Program-made: the position numbers and the translations under genes
Notes under the pieces: model-generated
Told to the model about the DNA's origin: nothing
Databases searched by the model: none
What the model saw: the letters and a program-made list of their open reading frames with translations, nothing else
In this document: one piece after another, positions 7,971-16,444 of the stretch
Position numbering within the stretch: position 1 is the stretch's first letter
Layout of the letters: each line of letters opens with the position of its first letter
DNA from: RBG-16-66-20 sp036262835
Lineage (GTDB): Bacteria; Pseudomonadota; Gammaproteobacteria; Burkholderiales; SG8-39
DNA length: 64,000 nucleotides
Direction of reading: 5' to 3'
Assembly (NCBI GenBank): GCA_036262835.1
Contig: DATAID010000043.1
Coordinates: 30,841 to 94,840 of the forward strand

Positions 7971-10741
7971 GCGGCCGCCTCGGTCAGCGCGGTTTCAACG
8001 GTGCTCGCCATCTTCGCCCAGGAGAACTTGCGCGCCTGGGCGAGCCCTTTGGCGACCAGCGAAGCCCGAAGCGCCGGCTCCCGGACCCGGGTCATCGCCT
8101 CGCGCAAGCCCGCTTCGTCCAGCGGCTTGACGTAAAGCGCCGCGTCCCCCGCCACCTCCGGGAGCGACGAAAGGCGGGTCGTGATCACCGGGCAACCGCT
8201 TGCCATGGCTTCGGCGACGGGCATTCCAAAGCCCTCATAGATGGAGGGATAGGCGAGCGCGAGCGCGCCCGCGTAGGCGAGGCGCAGCTCCGCGTCCTCC
8301 AGCCTCAGCATGTGCCGCTCGCTTCCTTCGGCGAGGGCTTTCAGCCCGGGCTCGATCTCGGTCTCGCCGCCCACACAGACCACCGCGAAGCGTTCGCGGT
8401 CCGCGAGGCCGGCGAGCGCACTCAGGAAGGCCTGGATGTTCTTGTACCCGGTGCGGGCACCCACGACGAGAAAATAGGGCCGGCCGATGCCGTGACGGCG
8501 CCGGAAATCGTCGATTTCAGCCTGCGCCGCGGGGCGGAAAAGCGCGCTGACGCCGCAGTAGCCCACCGTCACGCGCTCGGGCGCAAGCTCGGGGTAGAAG
8601 CTGCACAGGTCGCGCGCGGTGTTCTCGGAGATGGCGACGAAGCGCTGCGAGCGGCGAATGCAGGCGTCCTTCTCGCGCCACATCGGGATGTGCAGCTGCG
8701 AGCCGAACACCTCGGGAATCATGTCGTACACGGCCATCACGCCCGGCGTGAAGAGCGGGCTCGAATAATAGGTGGAGGCGAACACGGTCGCGCCCTCCTC
8801 GTCGCATACGCGCTGCAGCATCGCGCGATCGTCCTCAAGGCGCGCATAGTCGTGCTTTGCCACCACTCGCCGCCGCACGCCGGCGAGCGCCGGGGCGGTC
8901 CGCTCGCGATCGAGCAGCACGATTCGCTCGGCGAATCCGCTCGCGACCCATTCCTGCAGCAGCGATTGCCAGACCCGGGAAATTCCGGTGCTGAAATACT
9001 GGAAGAACACCCCGTCGAGCACGACGCGCAGCGGGCGCCTGCGCGGCGCTGCCGGGCGCGCCTCGACGCGGCGCGACGGGGCCTGGACAGGAACATCGAA
9101 GGGGCGCGCCGGCTCGTTCGCGCACCACGCGCGCCACATCCTGCGGTAGGCCGACTCCAGTTCGCGCGTGAAACGCGCGGCATCGGCGAGCTCGGAGCGA
9201 TCGACGCGCTCGCGCAACTCCTCGCGCAGCCGCGCGCGTCGGCCTGCATCGCTCGCGAGGGCAACGGCGATATCGACGTAGTGCGCCGCATCCTTTGCGA
9301 CCAGCTCGGCAAGCCCGAGCGCCCCGAGAATCGAGGCGGCCTGGCGCGAGGCCGCGCTCGGGCCGCGCAACGCCACGACTGGCACTCCCTGGCGCAGCGC
9401 CTCGATCGCTGCAGCCGCGCTCGAGATCGAGAAAGCGTCGAGCGCGATGTCGAAGGCGGTGTCCGAGGACGACTCGATGCGCTCGCGCGCAATTCCGGCG
9501 GCCGCGAAGCGCGCCGCTACGGGCGCCGGGAGCACGAGGCGCGCGCCGGGGACCCGATCCAGAATCTGCGACCAGAGCGCGGCCACCTCCGGGGTCAGCG
9601 CGGCGAGAGGCTGGCGCGAGCCGAATCTCACCTGGGCGCCGCGCTCGAGGTCCGCGGCGGGCGACTCGTACCCCGGCGCAAAGCAGCGCTCGCGGCCAGG
9701 CAGGCGCACGAGGCGCTCGACATACTCGCCTTGAGATTCCGGCGGGGACAGATCGGCATCGGTGATGCGGTACTCGATCGCCGGGAGCCCCGTCGTCGAG
9801 GGGTAACCGAGCCAGGCCGCCTGCACCGGTGCGGCGCCTTGCGCAAGCAGCGCCATGCGTCGGCCGCCCGCGGAATGCCCGGCGAGGTCGACCAGGATGT
9901 CGATGCCGTCCTCGCGCAGCCCGATGAGCAATTGCTCGTTGGGAATGCCGATCACGCCATGCCAGCGCACGCCAAGCGCGCGCAGGCGCCAGCTCGCCGG
10001 ATCCTCGAGCTGGGCATCGGAATAGCAGAAGACCTCGAATGCGGCGCGATCATGGCGCGCAAGGACCGCCTGCAGGCAGCCGGCGATCGCCGGATCGGCG
10101 AAGTCGCCGGCGAGATAACCGATGCGCAGGCGCCGGTCGGGATCGCGGCTGTTGCGAAAGGCGCGTTCCCTCACCGCGGCGTGGCGCTGCGCCCAGGCGA
10201 CGTGCTCTTCGTACAGGCTCGCCCGCGGAAACGCCGGGATCGCGTTCAGCCGCTGCAGAAGCTCGCTGTGCGCGCCCGCCAGCGTCGGCTCGCGCTCGAG
10301 CGCCGCGCGCAGGCTTGCCACCGCCTCGGCCGGCAAGCCTCCTTCCCCCAGCGCGGTGCCGAGCGCGGCATGCCAGTCGGCGCGGCCCGGATCGAGCCGT
10401 ACCGCAGCCCTGAGCGCCTCAATGGCCTCAAGCGGCTCGGCGCGCTCGAGGAGAAGGACGCCGAGGTTGAACCAGGCCTGGCCAAGCGCGGGTTCGGCGG
10501 CCGCGGCGGCGCGATAGCACTGGAGCGCCTCGCTACCGCGCCCGAGGCTTTGCAAGACGAGCCCGAGATTGACGCTCGCGCGGGCATGGCGCGGCTCGAG
10601 CAGGAGAGCCTTGCGCCAGCAGGGCTCCGATTCGGCAAGCTGCCCGGCATCCAGCCGCGCAAGGCCGAGCGCGTACCAGCGCGCGGCGTCCTCCGGCCGC
10701 TCGTCGACGGCGCGCTCGGCCGCCTCCAGGACGGAGCTCAT
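7967..10741 (-). CDS. Fusion: TPR, degenerate OGT (SPINDLY/GT41) module and GT4 glycosyltransferase
   Basis: A 924-residue cytosolic protein with three parts: TPR repeats (about 1-170), an OGT/SPINDLY-type catalytic region (about 200-540) and a complete GT4 glycosyltransferase (about 575-924, with EGFGMPVAEAMASGCPV near 835). The GT41 part lacks two residues conserved in O-GlcNAc transferases: the histidine of the GY-S-DF-NH motif is Pro217 (GYLAGDFADP) and the UDP-binding lysine is Ala381. Only the GT4 part is therefore likely to be catalytic, with the GT41 part perhaps a protein-binding scaffold. The start at 10741 (MSSVLEAAER) overlaps the preceding gene's TGA and begins directly at a TPR helix; upstream in-frame codons are low-quality. 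Confidence 0.85.
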   Translation of the reverse strand: MSSVLEAAERAVDERPEDAARWYALGLARLDAGQLAESEPCWRKALLLEPRHARASVNLGLVLQSLGRGSEALQCYRAAAAAEPALGQAWFNLGVLLLERAEPLEAIEALRAAVRLDPGRADWHAALGTALGEGGLPAEAVASLRAALEREPTLAGAHSELLQRLNAIPAFPRASLYEEHVAWAQRHAAVRERAFRNSRDPDRRLRIGYLAGDFADPAIAGCLQAVLARHDRAAFEVFCYSDAQLEDPASWRLRALGVRWHGVIGIPNEQLLIGLREDGIDILVDLAGHSAGGRRMALLAQGAAPVQAAWLGYPSTTGLPAIEYRITDADLSPPESQGEYVERLVRLPGRERCFAPGYESPAADLERGAQVRFGSRQPLAALTPEVAALWSQILDRVPGARLVLPAPVAARFAAAGIARERIESSSDTAFDIALDAFSISSAAAAIEALRQGVPVVALRGPSAASRQAASILGALGLAELVAKDAAHYVDIAVALASDAGRRARLREELRERVDRSELADAARFTRELESAYRRMWRAWCANEPARPFDVPVQAPSRRVEARPAAPRRRPLRVVLDGVFFQYFSTGISRVWQSLLQEWVASGFAERIVLLDRERTAPALAGVRRRVVAKHDYARLEDDRAMLQRVCDEEGATVFASTYYSSPLFTPGVMAVYDMIPEVFGSQLHIPMWREKDACIRRSQRFVAISENTARDLCSFYPELAPERVTVGYCGVSALFRPAAQAEIDDFRRRHGIGRPYFLVVGARTGYKNIQAFLSALAGLADRERFAVVCVGGETEIEPGLKALAEGSERHMLRLEDAELRLAYAGALALAYPSIYEGFGMPVAEAMASGCPVITTRLSSLPEVAGDAALYVKPLDEAGLREAMTRVREPALRASLVAKGLAQARKFSWAKMASTVETALTEAAA

Positions 10742-13700
10742 GCGGGCGCGCGAGGCCTCTCGCCCCACATCCTGCGGTAGGCCGCCTCGAGCGCGCTCGT
10801 GAAGCCCTGGACATCGAGCAACGACGAGGTCCGGAGCCGCTCGCGCATCCCCGCGCGCAGCGCGCGCAGCTTCTCGGTTTGCCTGGCGAGGGAGAGCGCG
10901 CGCTCGAGGTAGGCCTCGGGCGTGTCCGCCGCGAGCTCGGCGAGCCCCGCGCGCGCGAGGATGCTCGCGCCCGTCCTGCTCGCGTAGGCATCGCCGGTGA
11001 GCGAGACGAGCGGAACGCCCATCCAGAGCAGGTCGCAAATCGCCGTCGTCGCGCTCCAGGGCCAGGGGTCGAGCGCAATGTCGATATCGCGGCAGGCGGC
11101 AAGATTGCGAAAGTCATCCGCTTCGGGCGAGCGCAATTCGCTCCGCGCCTCGGGGATGCCCTGGCCGAGCAGCTGCTCGCGCAGCGCCCGCTGCGCGCTC
11201 GCGGCCGCGAGGCCGGGGGCGCTGATCAGCAGACGCGCCTGCGGCAACGCGAGAAGAATCCGCGCCCAAAGGGCCGTGACCGCCGGCGTCAACGCGCACA
11301 GATCGGCGAGGCACCCGAAGGTGACATGGCCCGCGCGAACGTGCGGCGGCGGGGAGATTTCGCCAAGCTCCGCGGCGGGCCGATAGCAGAACGCGCCGGC
11401 GGCCAGGCGAAGCAGCCGCTCGCTATGCCATCGCTCGGTCCTGCCCTGCGGATCGGCGATCGCGTCGGTCAGGCGAAAGTCCACGGTGTCCAGGCCGGTG
11501 GTGCCCGGGTAGCCGAGCCAGGAAGCCTGCACCGGCGCGGGTCTGCGCGCAAAGAGCAGCGGCCGTCCGCCCGCATGCCCGGCGAGGTCGACCAGGATGT
11601 CGATGCCATCGGCGCGCACGAGATCGGCCGCGAGCTCGTTCGGAAAGCCCGCGATCGAGCGCCAGTCGCACTCGCCCAAGGCGCGGCGCGATTCCTCGGG
11701 TTCGGGGCCGAGCGCCGAGTAGCAAAACACCCGAAAGCGGCTGCGATCGTGCGCCGCGAGCACCGGCACGAGGTGGCTGGCGAGCGCGTTTCGCACGAAG
11801 CACGGCGCGACATAGCCGACGTTCAGGCGCGCGCCCTCGGCAAGCTCCAGGCGCCGGTGCGCGGTCGCGCGCGGCGCGTGGCGCGCATGCCGGTCGCGCC
11901 AGGCGAGGTGCCGCTCGAGCAGCGCTTTCGGCGCGTCGCCCGTGCCGAGCTGCTGCGCGACCAGCCGCCGCGAACCCATGTCGGCGTTGTCGGGGTCGAG
12001 CTTGAGCGCCTCGTCGTAGGCGGCGCGCGCTTCGCCGACCCGGCCCACGGCAAGGAGCGCATCGCCGAGCTCGCCCCAGGCGCGCACGAAGCCGGCATCG
12101 ATCGCGATCGCCGCGCGAAATTCGGCGAGCGCCTCGTCGAGCTGGCGCACCCCGCGCCGCAGGCTGCCGAGATTGCAGCGCCAATCGGCATGATCCGGCT
12201 CGATGGCGAGCGCCGCGCCGACCTCGCCGATGGCTTGCTCGGCCTGGCCGAGCTGGGCATGCAGGTTGCCGAGGTTGTAGAGCGCCTGCGCCATCGCGGG
12301 ATCGCGCCCGACCGCGGCGCGATAGCACTCGGCGGCGCCGTCGAGGTCGCCCGCCGCTTCCAGCGCCACGCCGAGATTGTTATGGGCCTTCGCGTGGCCG
12401 GGATCGAGCGCGAGCGCGGCGCGAAAGGCGGCGATGGCATCGTCGAGCCGGCCCAGCGCCTGCAGCGCGCAGCCGAGCATGTAGTGAAAAGCGGGCTCGC
12501 CGCGATCGGCGCCGATCGCGCGGTTGATCCAGTCGACGGCGGCGCCGGGTGCGCCCTCCTCGAACGCGAGGTCCCACAGAAGGGTGAGCGCCTCGAGCCG
12601 AGCGGGCGCTGCAATCAGGATCTTCTCGCAAAGCGCGCGCGCCTCGGAGCGCCTTCCGGCCGCCTGCAGGCGCCGCGCCCCGGCAAGGGTCCCGCTCTCG
12701 GTGCCTTCGCCCGCCGGAGGCGCGGCCGGCGCCGCCCGCTTTTCCCAGAGCTCGAGGTAGCTCGCTTCCAGCGCGCGCGCGAGGCCGGCCTCGTCCATCA
12801 GAGCGGAGCCCCGCATGCGCTCGCGCAGGCCGCCGCGCAGCTTGGCGAGGCGCGGCAGGTCAGCCGCAAGCGTCTTGCAGATCGCCACGTACTCGTCGAC
12901 GGTGCGCGCCACGAGCTCGCCCAGCCCCACGCCGTGCAGCAGGCTCGAGCCCGCCCTGCCCGCGTGGCGGTCGCAGAGGAGCGTCACGACCGGAACGCCC
13001 ATCCAGAGCGACTCGCAGGTGGTAGTCGCGCCGTTATAGGGAAAGCTGTCGAGCGCGATGTCGACCGAGTTGTAGATCGAAAGGTGATTCGTCACCCCCT
13101 CCTCCCAGCCGCGCAGCTCGAGGCGCCCGGGAGCAATGCCGGCGCGAGTGAAGCGCTCGCGCACCGATTGCGCGAGGCTCGCGATGGAGAGCGGCCGCGC
13201 CTTGAGCAGGAGCCGCGAGTCCGGAACTTCGGCGAGCACGCGCGCCGCCGCGTCGAGGAAGGGCGCCGAGAGCTTGGCGAAATTGTTGAAGCAGCCGAAG
13301 GTCACCTCCCCCTTTTGGAGCGCGGGCAGCGGGACGGGCGCGGGGCTCTCGGGCTCGGGCCGGTAGCAGAAGTAGGTGCGTGGCAGGCGCACCAGCCTCT
13401 CGGCGCTCAACCGGTCGGCCTCGCCCGGCGGATCGGCGTAACCGTCCGTGATCCGGACGTCGACGGCACCCAGGCCGATCGTGTTGGGATAGCCGAGGTA
13501 GGTGGCCTGAATCGGCGCCGGCTTCATCGCGAGCGTGGTAGCGCTGTTGCCGGCAGTGTGGCCGGCAAGGTCGATGAGCACGTCGATGCGATCGGCGCGT
13601 ATGCGGTCGGCGAGCGCCGCATCGCCGAGCTCCTCTGCATCGACCCAATGCTCGACCAGCGCGCGCAGCCGTGCCGTCACGGCGTCCTTGCGGGCGTTGG

Positions 13701-14535
13701 TCGCATAGCACCAGACCTCGAAGCGGGCGCGATCGTGGCGCGCGAGGATCGGCTCCATGAAGCGCATCACCACGTGGTTGCGGAAATCCGGCGAAAGATA
13801 GCCGATGCGCAGGCGCCGTGGCCAGGCCGGATCCGGCGCCGGCGCCTCGTAGCGACGCGCAAAACGCTCGCCGAATCGCTGGTGCTCGGCGAAAATCGCA
13901 GGCGCATCGAGGCTCGCCGAATAATTGAGCTCGAGCAGCAGATTGCTGTAGGTGGGCGCATGGTCCGGCGTGAGCTCGAGCGCGCGCCGGTAGGCCGCGA
14001 TCGCCTCGTCCGTGCGGCCATATTCGCGGTAGATGCCCGCAAGGTTGAAGTGCACCTCCGACACGTTGGGAAGCTGCATGCGCAGCCGCTCGAGCTCCGG
14101 AAGCGCTTTCTCGCGCCGGTTCATCTCGATCAGCGCCACCGCGTAGTTGTTGCGCAGCCGGGTGCACTCGGGCTGCAGCTCGACGCAGCGCTCGAAAAGA
14201 GCGGCCGCCTCCTCGAAGCGGCGCGCATCCAGGAGCGCGGCGCCGAGCTCGAGCCGGTACAGGACTTCGCCCGGCCGCCGCTCGACGGCCTGCTGCAGGA
14301 GCGCGATCGCCTCCTCCACGCGCCGGTCGCGCAGGGCCATGCGGCCGAGGAAATAAAGCGCGTCGGTATGCTCGGGCTCGCGCTCCAGCACGCGGCGGTA
14401 GCCCTGGTCCGCGCCTGCGGCGTCGCCTCGGCATTCGCACTCGAAGGCCGTCCGCAGCCAGGCGTCCGGGGCATCGGCCTCGGCCGGAGCGACAGCCGCG
14501 GACTCGGCGCGCATCAGCCGCCTCAGCCAGTTCAT
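10738..14535 (-). CDS. Tandem TPR-OGT-TPR-OGT (GT41/SPINDLY) protein
   Basis: A 1,265-residue protein with two complete TPR-plus-GT41 modules end to end: TPRs 30-210, GT41 240-600, TPRs 615-860, GT41 900-1260. Family members modify protein Ser/Thr with a sugar from UDP-GlcNAc or a related donor. Module 1 keeps the histidine (H254 in GYLSPDFRNH) and lysine (K421 in FNNFAKLS) that correspond to H498 and K842 of human OGT. Module 2 has Asn916 and Ala1081 at these positions, so it is probably inactive. This is the first gene of a coupled operon running to 4465. It is divergent from the 93-aa gene at 14593. Confidence 0.87.
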   Translation of the reverse strand: MNWLRRLMRAESAAVAPAEADAPDAWLRTAFECECRGDAAGADQGYRRVLEREPEHTDALYFLGRMALRDRRVEEAIALLQQAVERRPGEVLYRLELGAALLDARRFEEAAALFERCVELQPECTRLRNNYAVALIEMNRREKALPELERLRMQLPNVSEVHFNLAGIYREYGRTDEAIAAYRRALELTPDHAPTYSNLLLELNYSASLDAPAIFAEHQRFGERFARRYEAPAPDPAWPRRLRIGYLSPDFRNHVVMRFMEPILARHDRARFEVWCYATNARKDAVTARLRALVEHWVDAEELGDAALADRIRADRIDVLIDLAGHTAGNSATTLAMKPAPIQATYLGYPNTIGLGAVDVRITDGYADPPGEADRLSAERLVRLPRTYFCYRPEPESPAPVPLPALQKGEVTFGCFNNFAKLSAPFLDAAARVLAEVPDSRLLLKARPLSIASLAQSVRERFTRAGIAPGRLELRGWEEGVTNHLSIYNSVDIALDSFPYNGATTTCESLWMGVPVVTLLCDRHAGRAGSSLLHGVGLGELVARTVDEYVAICKTLAADLPRLAKLRGGLRERMRGSALMDEAGLARALEASYLELWEKRAAPAAPPAGEGTESGTLAGARRLQAAGRRSEARALCEKILIAAPARLEALTLLWDLAFEEGAPGAAVDWINRAIGADRGEPAFHYMLGCALQALGRLDDAIAAFRAALALDPGHAKAHNNLGVALEAAGDLDGAAECYRAAVGRDPAMAQALYNLGNLHAQLGQAEQAIGEVGAALAIEPDHADWRCNLGSLRRGVRQLDEALAEFRAAIAIDAGFVRAWGELGDALLAVGRVGEARAAYDEALKLDPDNADMGSRRLVAQQLGTGDAPKALLERHLAWRDRHARHAPRATAHRRLELAEGARLNVGYVAPCFVRNALASHLVPVLAAHDRSRFRVFCYSALGPEPEESRRALGECDWRSIAGFPNELAADLVRADGIDILVDLAGHAGGRPLLFARRPAPVQASWLGYPGTTGLDTVDFRLTDAIADPQGRTERWHSERLLRLAAGAFCYRPAAELGEISPPPHVRAGHVTFGCLADLCALTPAVTALWARILLALPQARLLISAPGLAAASAQRALREQLLGQGIPEARSELRSPEADDFRNLAACRDIDIALDPWPWSATTAICDLLWMGVPLVSLTGDAYASRTGASILARAGLAELAADTPEAYLERALSLARQTEKLRALRAGMRERLRTSSLLDVQGFTSALEAAYRRMWGERPRAPA

Positions 14536-14592
14536 GCCCGAGCAATCGTCGCTGGTAACATTGAAAGCGAAGCGCTCAACCCGAGGTCAGAC

Positions 14593-14874
14593 ATGTCCAA
14601 GCGCGACGTAGCCGATTTTGCCATCGAACTGGCGCAGGAGCTTTCCCGGCGCTCGCCGCCGGATGCCGCCGGAAGATCGGCCATGGGGCTCGCGCGCGCG
14701 ATCGACGACATCTGCAACCGCGCCGCCGCCTTCCAGCGCGAGGAAAAGCTGGGGCTGTACGGCAAGGCGAAATTCGGCACGGAATTCAAGTTCCGGCTCA
14801 AGGAAAGCGGGTACGCGCCGGAGTTCATCGACGAGCTGACCACCAAGCTCCTGATCAGCATGTCGGGCAAGTAG
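14593..14874 (+). CDS. Hypothetical 93-aa protein
   Basis: A 93-residue charged, helical protein with no signal peptide or membrane segment; I do not recognise a family. The ATG at 14593 (MSKRDVADF) is preceded by GAGGTCAGAC, a weak ribosome-binding site, and codon use matches its neighbours. It lies 57 bases from the divergent OGT gene and just before the FkbM methyltransferase on the same strand, so it may be the first gene of a two-gene unit. No function can be assigned. Confidence 0.6.
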   Translation: MSKRDVADFAIELAQELSRRSPPDAAGRSAMGLARAIDDICNRAAAFQREEKLGLYGKAKFGTEFKFRLKESGYAPEFIDELTTKLLISMSGK

Positions 14875-14917
14875 CCTGACCGACAAGCGCCACGCGATCG
14901 GCCCGTTCGAGCTGGCG

Positions 14918-15754
14918 TTGCCGGCCGAACATCCCCTCGACCAGTACCAGCAGCGCTACCGGCTCTACGACTGGGCGCTCGGCGAGCTCGTGCCGCTGCT
15001 CCTGGACAAGTATCCGGACGCGACGGCGATCGACATCGGCGCCAATGTGGGCGACACCGCGGCGCTCCTTTGCCGGGAGCGCACCATTCCGGTCCTTTGC
15101 ATCGAGGCGCATCCACGTTTCCTGCCGTACCTGCGCCGCAACCTGGAGAGCCTTCCTGGAGGGATGGAACTCGCCGAATGCCTGGTGGGCGCGCGCGCCG
15201 GAACAGTGCCGGCTGCGAGCTTCAGCGACCATCACGGCACGGCCATGGTACTCGGCGCCCCCATCGCGGGCCCGGACCAAACCGGCATCCCCGTGCGGCC
15301 GCTGGCCGCGATCCTGCGCGAGCATCCGCGCTTCCTGGACTCGCGGCTCCTGAAGACCGATACCGACGGGTCGGATTTCGAGATACTGCAATCCTCGCTC
15401 GATATCGTCTCGCGCAACCGCCCGATCCTCTACTTCGAGTACGACCCGACGCTGCGGCCCGATGGGGCGAGGGCCGCGCCCGAGACAATCGCCGCGCTGG
15501 TGCAAGCCGGCTACCAACACTTCCTTGTCCAGGACAATTTCGGCCACTTCCTCGGCCGCATCGGTGCGGACGTCGAGCAGCGCTTTGCCGAGCTCGACCG
15601 GTATCTCTTCTCGAACCTCTGTTTCGGACGCCAGATCTATTACTACGACATCTGCGCCTTCAGCGCGGCCGACCAGGACCTGTGCGCGGCAATGGAGCAC
15701 ATCCATCGGCTGCTCGTCGAATCGGCGCTGAGCGGAGGCGGCACAAGGCCCTGA
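14918..15754 (+). CDS. FkbM family methyltransferase
   Basis: A SAM-dependent methyltransferase of the FkbM type, usually acting on sugar hydroxyls of glycans or natural products. Motif I is AIDIGANVGDT (residues 36-46), followed by CIEAHP at the end of strand 2, DTDGSDFEIL near 145 and ILYFEYDP. FkbM members near pilin or flagellin glycosylation genes often cap the glycan. The start is uncertain: the first conventional codon in frame is TTG at 14918, but the open frame runs back to 14876 (CTG) without a stop and that stretch has matching codon use, so up to 14 more residues may belong to the protein. Confidence 0.83.
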   Translation: MPAEHPLDQYQQRYRLYDWALGELVPLLLDKYPDATAIDIGANVGDTAALLCRERTIPVLCIEAHPRFLPYLRRNLESLPGGMELAECLVGARAGTVPAASFSDHHGTAMVLGAPIAGPDQTGIPVRPLAAILREHPRFLDSRLLKTDTDGSDFEILQSSLDIVSRNRPILYFEYDPTLRPDGARAAPETIAALVQAGYQHFLVQDNFGHFLGRIGADVEQRFAELDRYLFSNLCFGRQIYYYDICAFSAADQDLCAAMEHIHRLLVESALSGGGTRP

Positions 15755-15760
15755 GCGGCG

Positions 15761-15807
15761 GCCGGAAAAAGAAACGGCGGGAAGCCCGTCGCCGGACTTC
15801 CCGCCGT
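15761..15807 (-). terminator. Rho-independent terminator of pilA
   Basis: A perfect 11-bp stem (15774-15784 with 15797-15807, ACGGCGGGAAG and its complement) with a 12-base loop is followed on the minus strand by a T-rich tract (TTTCTTTTTCC, 15774 down to 15763). It begins 23 bases after the pilA stop. On the plus strand the T-tract is missing, so it serves pilA rather than fkbM. Confidence 0.85.
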
Positions 15808-15829
15808 GGACGTACAAGTCTCCTGCAGA

Positions 15830-16261
15830 TTACCGGCAGGCGCCCGGAAGGTACTTGTTGCCCAGCGGCGAGGTGGTGCCGGCCGTGGTGCAGTTCCAGG
15901 TCTTGGCGTTGTCGGTCGAGATCATCGCGACGTTGCCGCTCGTGATGGCCGCGTTGACGTTCGAGCTTTTCATCGTCGCCGTGATGGTGATGTTCGTGCC
16001 ATCACCGCCAACCGCGATTGCGCCCGTGTACTTGCCGGACGTGGTGCTCACGACGTCGGTGGTGGCCGGCATCGTGCCCTTGTCGGAAATGTATTCCGCG
16101 ACCGGCGTCTTCGCCGCACCGATCAAGCTCACCGCCTCCGACACCTGCGAACGCGCGATGTAGTCTTGATAGGCCGGGATCGCGACCGCCGCCAGAATTC
16201 CGATAATGGCGACCACGATCATCAGCTCGATCAGCGTAAAGCCCTTCTGAAGCGTTTTCAT
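15830..16261 (-). CDS. pilA: Type IV major pilin
   Basis: A 143-residue prepilin. The type IVa leader MKTLQKG ends at Gly7 and is followed by FTLIELMIVVAIIGILAAVAIPAY: Phe8 is the N-methylated first residue of the mature pilin and Glu12 the conserved Glu5. C124 and C142 bracket the C-terminal disulfide-bonded loop. The mature globular part is rich in Ser and Thr, possible sites for glycosylation by the surrounding enzymes. AAGGAG lies eight bases before the ATG, a sigma-54 promoter lies upstream and an intrinsic terminator downstream, so the gene is a well-defined single transcription unit. No other pilus assembly gene except the divergent-type ATPase at 24147 is in the window. Confidence 0.95.
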   Translation of the reverse strand: MKTLQKGFTLIELMIVVAIIGILAAVAIPAYQDYIARSQVSEAVSLIGAAKTPVAEYISDKGTMPATTDVVSTTSGKYTGAIAVGGDGTNITITATMKSSNVNAAITSGNVAMISTDNAKTWNCTTAGTTSPLGNKYLPGACR

Positions 16262-16328
16262 GCAATGGACTCCTTGCCCCTGTTGAACGGATGAGCAGGC
16301 CTTCCCGCACCTGCCCGGCGAGTATTAC

Positions 16329-16344
16329 TGCAATCGTCGGGCCA
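16329..16344 (-). promoter_or_regulatory. Sigma-54 (RpoN) promoter of pilA
   Basis: On the minus strand the sequence is TGGCCCGACGATTGCA, matching the -24/-12 consensus TGGCACG-N4-TTGCW at all but one position and with the exact GG-N10-GC spacing. The predicted transcript starts near 16318, leaving a leader of about 57 bases. Known pilA genes in several proteobacteria use sigma-54 with PilS/PilR; no pilSR is in this window. Confidence 0.82.
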
Positions 16345-16401
16345 GCTTCCGTTGCAAGACTATTTTGTCTTATGAATCAGGCATTTGCTTCTTATAGGCG
16401 T

Positions 16402-16427
16402 GAAAACTTGGCACCGGGGCTTGTGCC
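16402..16427 (-). terminator. Possible weak terminator after the TPR/GT9-like gene
   Basis: A 5-bp stem (GGCAC/GTGCC, 16410-16427) with an 8-base loop is followed on the minus strand by AAGTTTTC. It lies 18 bases beyond the stop of the TPR glycosyltransferase gene and before the pilA promoter. The short stem makes it weak. Confidence 0.35.
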
Positions 16428-16444
16428 GGGACTGACGATTTTTG

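Noticed and set aside
10879..14592. Plus-strand frame continuous with the 93-aa gene, giving a 1,331-aa product
   Set aside because: Only the last 93 codons, outside the OGT gene, look coding; the rest is antisense to clear OGT/TPR sequence.
16408..16425. TGGCAC on the plus strand as a sigma-54 promoter
   Set aside because: The -12 GC is not at the right distance and there is no gene to express to the right on the plus strand.
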